Shown here one piece after another: positions 58,745-64,000 of a stretch of 64,000 bases of DNA (position 1 is its first letter; each line of letters opens with the position of its first letter). Location of the stretch: the NCBI GenBank assembly GCA_950097015.1, contig CATNEN010000024.1, positions 890,001-954,000 of the forward strand, read 5' to 3'. The notes under the pieces are model-generated. The model made no database searches. It was not told the origin of the DNA and was given only the letters and a program-made list of their open reading frames with translations. The stretch is from Macrostomum hystrix. Taxonomy: Eukaryota; Platyhelminthes; Macrostomidae. Made by a program: the position numbers and the translations under genes.

Positions 58745-60008
58745 GTCTATGTAATGAGTCCAGTTACCAGACTCTGGGTTAAGCAATGACTCCAGTTACC
58801 AGACTCTGGGTTAAGCAATGACTCCAGTTACCAGACTCTGGGTTAAGCAATGACTCCAGTTAACCAGACTCTGGGTTAAGCAATGACTCCAGTTACCAGA
58901 CTCTGGGTTAAGCAATGACTCCAGTTACCAGACTCTGGGTTAAGCGATGACTCCAGTTACCAGACTCTGGGTTAAGCAATGACTCCAGTTACCAGACTCT
59001 GGGTTAAGCAATGACTCCAGTTACCAGACTCTGGGTTAAGCAATGACTCCAGTTACCAGACTCTGGGTTAAGCGATGCCTCCAGTTACCAGACTCTGGGT
59101 TAAGCAATGACTCCAGTTACCAGACTCTGGGTTAAGCAATGACTCCAGTTACCAGACTCTGGGTTAAGCAATGACTCCAGTTACCAGACTCTGGGTTAAG
59201 CGATGCCTCCAGTTACCAGACTCTGGGTTAAGCGATGACTCCAGTTACCAGACTCTGGGTTAAGCAATGACTCCAGTTGCCAGACTCTGGGTAAAGCAAT
59301 GACTCCAGTTACCAGACTCTGGGTTAAGCAATGACTCCAGTTACCAGACTCTGGATTAAGCGATGACTCCAGTTACCAGACTCTGGGTTAAGCAATGACT
59401 CCAGTTACCAGACTCTGGGTTAAGCGATGCCTCCAGTTACCAGACTCTGGGTTAAGCGATGACTCCAGTTACCAGACTCTGGGTTAAGCGATGACTCCAG
59501 TTACCAGACTCTGGGTTAAGCAATGACTCCAGTTACCAGACTCTGGGTTAAGCGATGCCTCCAGTTACCAGACTCTGGGTTAAGCGATGCCTCCAGTTAC
59601 CAGACTCTGGGTTAAGAAATGACTCCAGTTACCAGTAATTGTAATTATTTGATTACACCTGCCCCAATTGGGTCAGATGTGCAGCCGACAGCACAGCCGC
59701 AGCTATTGCGCGGCGCATCTGAAGGCTGCGTACAGCTGTTCAGTCCATGGACTGGGGGGACGCCACACCCACCTTCAATTATCCCAGCTCATGCTGGTAC
59801 CCATTTAACAGCTGGGTGAACTGAAGCAATGCAGAGTTAAGTGTCTTGCTAAAGGACACAAATTGTTTCAGTTGAGTCGGGAATCGAACCCCCGACCTTC
59901 AAGTCGTTAGTCCGTGTTCTTGAGTCTGGGCTAGGCTACAACCTCCAGTTACCAGACTCTGGGTTAAGCGATGCCTCCAGTTAACCAGACTCTGGGTTAA
60001 GCGATGAC
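58745..60008. repeat. 32-bp minisatellite split by a SINE
   Basis: Unit CTCCAGTTACCAGACTCTGG then GTTAAGCAATGA, about 28 copies to 59636. A SINE B copy follows, then about two more copies at about 59920-60008. Variants CAATGACT, CGATGACT and CGATGCCT are interspersed. Intergenic. Confidence 0.95.
59636..59920 (-). mobile_element. SINE family B copy inserted in a minisatellite
   Basis: Reverse complement contains GGGGGTTCGATTCCC (B box), TTTAGCAAGACACTTAACTC, AAATGGGTACCAGCATGAGC, GGTGGGTGTGGCGTCCCCCC and CAGTCCATGGACTGAACAG, ending in an AT tail. It is embedded in the 32-bp array. Confidence 0.87.
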
Positions 60009-60991
60009 TTAACTTTAAAATAGCCTTATGTATAATATTGACCAGGCATAGGCATAGTAGTTAGTAATTAATTTTTTTAACTTGAATAGGCCGATTTTAA
60101 CCATTTCGTTTAAATTTCCTGCTTTGACTTAGCTGGTCCCATGGCACAGAGTAGTTCTCCAGTCCTTTGTCTCCACCGCTTTAGCAATGCTTCAGCGCGC
60201 GAACAAGCGTTTGGTTTGCAATTTAACAATATTTTTTAGCACATATTGTGTTTCTTTTTATTACCTTTTTTATCTGCTTGCAAAATGTGCTCGCTTTAAA
60301 AATCGATCAAGTTAAAAGGACAAGTTGTTTTGTCGGTGTGCAATGCGTTTTCATTTATATTTCTGTTAGATTTTTCTTTCTTTTTAAACACCCTTAGGAC
60401 TTAAGCATTGCGTCCGTCATGTAAGGATCTATCATGCAATGTAAATTCACTTATCCTTTTTTCTACAACTAGTAATTTCACATTTCACTGTCTATTTATT
60501 TACTTAAATATTTTTTGTTCTTATTTTATACACTATCAAGACATTGCTCCGTGCTACACAATGTAACTCTTTTGCATTGGCTATTTGTAAATATAGTTAA
60601 ACAGTAAGGCTCTCGCTGTATGCAATATCACTTAGTCTACTTTTATAGGAATACTGTTTACAGTAGTATAGTTGCACTGCCGTCACTATGTATGACCATG
60701 TCTTAACTGTTTTGCTAACCATACTATACACCATTTTTTCATTTTGCCTGCCTGCCTCCTTTGTCTGTTTTGAATCTAATTATACGATTTAGCAAGACTG
60801 CGTTAGCCATCTAATTTTATCTAAAATATTGTGCGCGAAAATGCCAAACTAACTGCTAATGCTGAAACTGCCTGGCTTGCCTCTTTTATTTGATCACTCT
60901 ATGACCTTGGGAATGTGACCTTGACTCGTCACTCATGCCGCACGTGCAAGTTTCAAATTTTTATAATCGCTCAGATAACTTTTGGTGACAA
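60009..60991. other. Intergenic, nothing recognised
   Basis: AT-rich, single-copy-looking sequence between the 32-bp array and the MITE. No ORF with support on either strand. Confidence 0.5.
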
Positions 60992-61580
60992 TTAACAGTA
61001 GGACTACCAAGCCATTTTGCTGCCAGTTTTTACACCAAGGAGTCTCTCTCCCTTAATTTTTTGGCAGCGCTGATGACTGATTGGTTGACAGACTAGGCGA
61101 GGGTGTTCTGTGGTTGAGCTGCGCCTAATACCCGTAGTTAGGCTTGATCAGTGAAATCGGAGAATTTCGCGTCAGGGTGTCCATAATGGCCTAGTTCCAC
61201 CTGTTGTAAGCCTTGAAGGTCCAGCAAATCCGTCTAAATAAAGGCAGTTGACCAACGAAGACGGAGATGATGCAGGCACATTCGGGTGACATGCTGATAA
61301 ATTTTGAAGGCCTGGCAAGGCCGCACTGAGGCGCAGTGCTAATTTGTGTATGAAAAAGAATGTATGAAATACACTAGCGCTTAAGGGAAAAATCTGACCT
61401 ACGGCCAGAACCATTGAATATCTCGATGGTCTGAAAAGCTGGCGACTTGATTATTGTGTCAGAAGATACGCAACAAAAAGTTGGCCCGTGTCCTTGAGTT
61501 TCGTGTGCTTGCGTTGTTCCGTTCGGGTGCAGCAAAAAAATTGTCAGGGGCGATTTCCCCCTTTGTAGTTCTACTGTTAA
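60992..61580. mobile_element. TTAA-flanked MITE, 590 bp copy
   Basis: Left end TTAACAGTAGGACTACCAAG, right end TTGTAGTTCTACTGTTAA. The body matches one arm of the copy at 30440-31439 (GAAGACGGAGATGATGCAGG, GGCCGCACTGAGGCGCAGTG, TTGAATATCTCGATGGTCTG). It carries only one arm, so it is not itself a long hairpin. No transposase. Confidence 0.82.
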
Positions 61581-61719
61581 AGAAGAAAATTAAGGAAGCA
61601 GTTTAGTGCGATGTCTACCATCGAATTTTATATTTTTGCGTGACTCAGACCGTGTCTCAAAAAGATAGGCATTGTCTCTCGTACACAAACACGCATGACA
61701 TAGGACACTTGAAGATAGT

Positions 61720-61778
61720 CTAGAGCTCGTATTGCTTGAAGCGGCTTTGAATCGATGAGTCCAATCGGGCGATGTCAC
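61720..61778 (-). other. Candidate orphan terminal exon
   Basis: A good acceptor (TTAATTTCCTTCAG on the minus strand) is followed by a phase-1 reading that gives DIARLDSSIQSRFKQYEL and a stop. No upstream partner exon in the window is convincing. A phase-0 reading is open longer (62 codons) but looks less protein-like. Confidence 0.28.
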
Positions 61779-61949
61779 CTGAAGGAAATTAAAAAATTCG
61801 AATCAATGTAAGGTATTAATCCTTGTATCTTTTTCTGCTCAGTTAAAGAAGATTTAGGAACTGCAGGGTGTGACATTATATTTAATGCTTAAATGGATTA
61901 GATTTCATATATAGAGTATCTATCCATGGCAGTATAGAATTTCTCTGAA

Positions 61950-62070
61950 GCCCACAAGCCTTCTCTCTGCGGCTGCGCCCCAAATGATTTGGCCTCGCTG
62001 CGGAATCGAGCTCGGGGACCTTGGTGCGAGAGGCGAGCGCGTTAAAAAGCTCTGCCACTGACTCCCTTAA
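61950..62070 (-). mobile_element. SINE family A head fragment
   Basis: On the minus strand GAGTCAGTGGCAGAGC (A-box like) precedes GCTCGATTCCGCAGCGAGGC and TTTGGGGCGCAGCCGCAGAG. It begins about 10 nt downstream of the stop codon of the small secreted protein gene at 62078, so it would supply that gene's 3' UTR. Confidence 0.72.
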
Positions 62071-62077
62071 CTCACGG

Positions 62078-62743
62078 TTACTTTTTTATTGTTCGGCAAG
62101 CGATGATCAAGGTTAAAGATTTCACGACGGTCGGGTCCATTGTGAGCGTTGTTCCGGGAGTCAAAGACATGACTTGAATGACTTCGTCACTCTTGCTGTA
62201 CCTCTCGCAGCGGACCCTCCTGCAAGCATGCGGTTCAATTATTAGTGCACTTTTTATACAATTTTGTGTCACAGTCGGAAGGAAGGATTCGGGGGTAGAT
62301 AACGGACGGGATTCAAAAAGGTCAAGCGACAAGATAGAGAGACCTATAGCTATCGGGAGAAGTATACGACCCGAATCGACGCGAATTTATCGCATCTGAA
62401 GCAGGACATGAGATAGCAAATACTCTAAAGTTACATTTAGGATCATCTATTCGTGACTGAAGCGCAGCCTAACTTACGAATCCCTGGAGATGCATTCCAC
62501 ATCTTTGACTAGGACCTGCGGCCAGCGATACGGATTCCACGAGTACTGCCTCCGGGCAATGCAGGCGCCGGTCTGCCGATGGTCCAACATTTTCGTAAAG
62601 CCAGTGGCGGTGAAATAGTCAGAAAAGTGAGCCGACATTGGTCTTAGAGGCTGTTGGCAGGCCAATGAAGCCCCGAGGATTGATGCGACCACCGTCAGTA
62701 GAGTGATGCTCTGGCAGATACCGGCGGCCATCGTGCACTTCAT
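62078..62743 (-). CDS. Small secreted cysteine protein, possibly IL-17/cystine-knot like
   Basis: Two exons, 62743-62478 and 62219-62078, join in phase 2 (GGGATTC|GTAAGT to GCTTGCAG|GAGG) to give 135 aa. Residues 1-28 are a signal peptide (ITLLTVVASILGASLA). The mature part has few cysteines: C61, C84, C93 and C130, plus C29 at the cleavage zone. The segment CIARRQYSWNPYRWPQVLV then DVEC recalls the IL-17 pattern of Cys, S-P-W, R-x-P and Cys-x-Cys, and the C terminus VVKSLTLIIACRT recalls its last strand. Spacing is imperfect and the paired C-x-C is missing, so the family call is tentative. Two TATA boxes lie upstream. An AATAAA overlaps the last codons, and a SINE follows at once. A noggin/trunk-like knot is another option. 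Confidence 0.5.
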
Positions 62744-62820
62744 TTTCGAGTTATTTAGACAGCTTCTTCAGTGGAAGAGCTCAGGCTTACTCGCATTTAG
62801 TAGAGATAACCAGTAAAGAG

Positions 62821-62852
62821 GCTTATATTTATACAGGTTGCTTATATTTATA
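62821..62852 (-). promoter_or_regulatory. Duplicated TATA box
   Basis: The 13-mer TATAAATATAAGC occurs twice on the minus strand (62833-62821 and 62852-62840), 19 bp apart. This is 78-110 bp upstream of the ATG at 62743, a suitable distance for a core promoter. No other gene start in the window has such a clear TATA box. Confidence 0.6.
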
Positions 62853-63022
62853 CGCAAAAGTTAGCCGTGGGTGTGGTTATCTACTTCACCTAATGATTTA
62901 TAGAAGCTGCTTTGGCGTTAGCAGGGTGTAGGGCCAAAAACCGTAGTCGACTATAAAAATAAATGTTTTAATTTTGTAGTCTCTCTTCTTGCTCCGATCA
63001 TTTTATCTTCGATCAGACGTCA

Positions 63023-63510
63023 CTAGATTGTATTGAACAAGTTTTTGACGTCATTATAAATATATTTTCTCCTAAAATTATTCAAAGCATCCGCGATATT
63101 TCCTATATCGTCATAATAATGCTGAAAAACAAAATTCGTTTAGTACATTGAAAGACGTCGGCAACCTTATATACCTATAATTAGGCGACAGTCGACTCAG
63201 ACAGCGAGGGGGCGATTCTGCCCCATTCCGCGGACGCCTGAGCTCACACACCGACAGGTATGAATCAGCGACGCATGTTTACTCCGCACTCACCTCTAAA
63301 ACTAAAGCAGTTGCTGTTTGCTGCATGGCACTTGCCACGCAGCACTGCTCTTTCACAACCTCGATGAAGGCTCCAGCTGCCTTTCAGTCCAGCAGCATGC
63401 GTGCCTTTTCGACCCGCACATATTATTATTAGAATTAAAGCCCGTAAAACATTCAGAAAATGTCCCATGTAATGTAATGTCGTCCGAGAGACAGTCCGCA
63501 GTTTTGTCAT
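63023..63510 (-). CDS. Candidate small secreted cysteine peptide
   Basis: Exon 1 from ATG 63510 (or 63468) encodes a signal-like MGHFLNVLRALILIIICAG and then SWSLHRGCERAVLRGKC and HAANSNCFSFRGECG, four cysteines in a C-x8-C-x6-C-x6-C pattern. Exon 2, 63121-63023, follows an excellent acceptor (TTTTGTTTTTCAG). With the weak donor GGA|GTAAAC (63282) the join is in frame for 32 more codons (HYYDDIGNIADALNNF...), total 108 aa. With the stronger donor AGAG|GTGAGT (63293) it stops after three codons. Unspliced, exon 1 alone stops after 81 codons. I recognise no family. The splice choice and the reality of the gene need transcripts. Confidence 0.38.
63165..63270 (-). mobile_element. SINE family A fragment in the small peptide intron
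   Basis: On the minus strand GTGTGAGCTCAGGCGTCCGC, GGAATGGGGCAGAATCG and CCCTCGCTG follow the order of GTGCTCAGGAGTCAGCGAAATGGGCAG and TCCTCGTTGGCTG in the copy at 40450. Diverged. Confidence 0.45.
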
Positions 63511-63529
63511 GACAAGCTTGCGATAATAT

Positions 63530-64000
63530 ATTTGTTACAATATTATTTCATTTTTGTATTATTTTTACGATTTTATTACGTATTATTTTATTCCTTAGTT
63601 ATATATCCGTCGCAAGTATGACGGAAACCATGCAGCTGCCATAGAGTTTTATTTGCACGAAGCACACGTCGAAGCACAATATTAAGCCCATCCTATTGAA
63701 CAGCTGTACCTGAGGATTGTGGCAGAGGCATCGTAAATATCCGGCTTCTTAGGCGCGGCCTCAAATAAAACACCGTAAATCATACTGACGTGCATCCTCA
63801 CATCCGCTTAAATTATTAGATGATTTGCATCGGGCATTATTATCAGCAGCTCGTCTGGAGTATTCGTTGATATAAATGGCAACAATAAAATAACTTTTTA
63901 TATAAAAAAGTAACAGAAAAAACATAGCTTTTTGTTAAACTCTACTACTCAAAATCAAAATTGTACGCGCTATTCTAAGAATCCATGTTTTCACTTTTCA
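63530..64000. other. Right edge, nothing recognised
   Basis: AT-rich sequence, the 5' side of the small peptide candidate. No gene or repeat is seen. Confidence 0.45.

Overview
This is a eukaryotic (animal) nuclear window. The coding exons encode conserved animal proteins, they are split by GT-AG introns (one is GC-AG), and more than a third of the sequence is tandem minisatellite. Two genes have a strong splice acceptor only 17-29 nt upstream of the start codon, which fits spliced-leader trans-splicing. Together with the repeat load this suggests a free-living flatworm such as a macrostomid, or another lophotrochozoan. I cannot prove the species from the sequence.

Layout, left to right. 1-2.1 kb: the 3' end of a + strand gene for an ALK/LTK-type glycine-rich extracellular domain. 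2.1-6.6 kb: intergenic, mostly a 2.4 kb array of 32-bp hairpin-forming units. 6.6-15.1 kb: complete VPS33A-like gene (-, 10 exons, 600 aa). 15.1-16.6 kb: AT-rich divergent promoter region. 16.6-20.9 kb: complete PSMD6/Rpn7 (+, 5 exons, 389 aa). 21.8-26.0 kb: synergin-gamma-like gene (+, 3 exons, 1072 aa). 28.0-33.6 kb: secreted protein with five Kazal domains (-, 3 exons, 473 aa). 36.5-38.3 kb: ACTL6/BAF53 (-, 2 exons, 441 aa). 39.4-46.6 kb: orphan SAM-methyltransferase-like protein with long disordered tails (-, about 1250 aa). 49.1-49.7 kb: mitochondrial ribosomal protein uL11m (+). 50.2-57.9 kb: ADAM10-like sheddase (+, 6 exons, 860 aa). 61.7-63.5 kb: two small secreted cysteine-containing protein candidates (-), one resembling an IL-17-type cystine knot. 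All exon joins of the larger genes were checked by hand for splice consensus and reading phase, and protein lengths agree with the families where a standard length exists.

The genes are housekeeping or signalling genes with no operon logic. Membrane traffic and shedding (VPS33A, synergin gamma, ADAM10), proteostasis (PSMD6), chromatin (ACTL6) and mitochondrial translation (uL11m) simply sit side by side. The striking layer is non-coding. Almost every intron longer than about 250 bp carries its own private minisatellite, with unit lengths of 17-47 bp. The window also holds two tRNA-derived SINE families, a TTAA-flanked fold-back MITE family with at least three full-length copies, and one unrelated fold-back element built of nested GC-rich palindromes.
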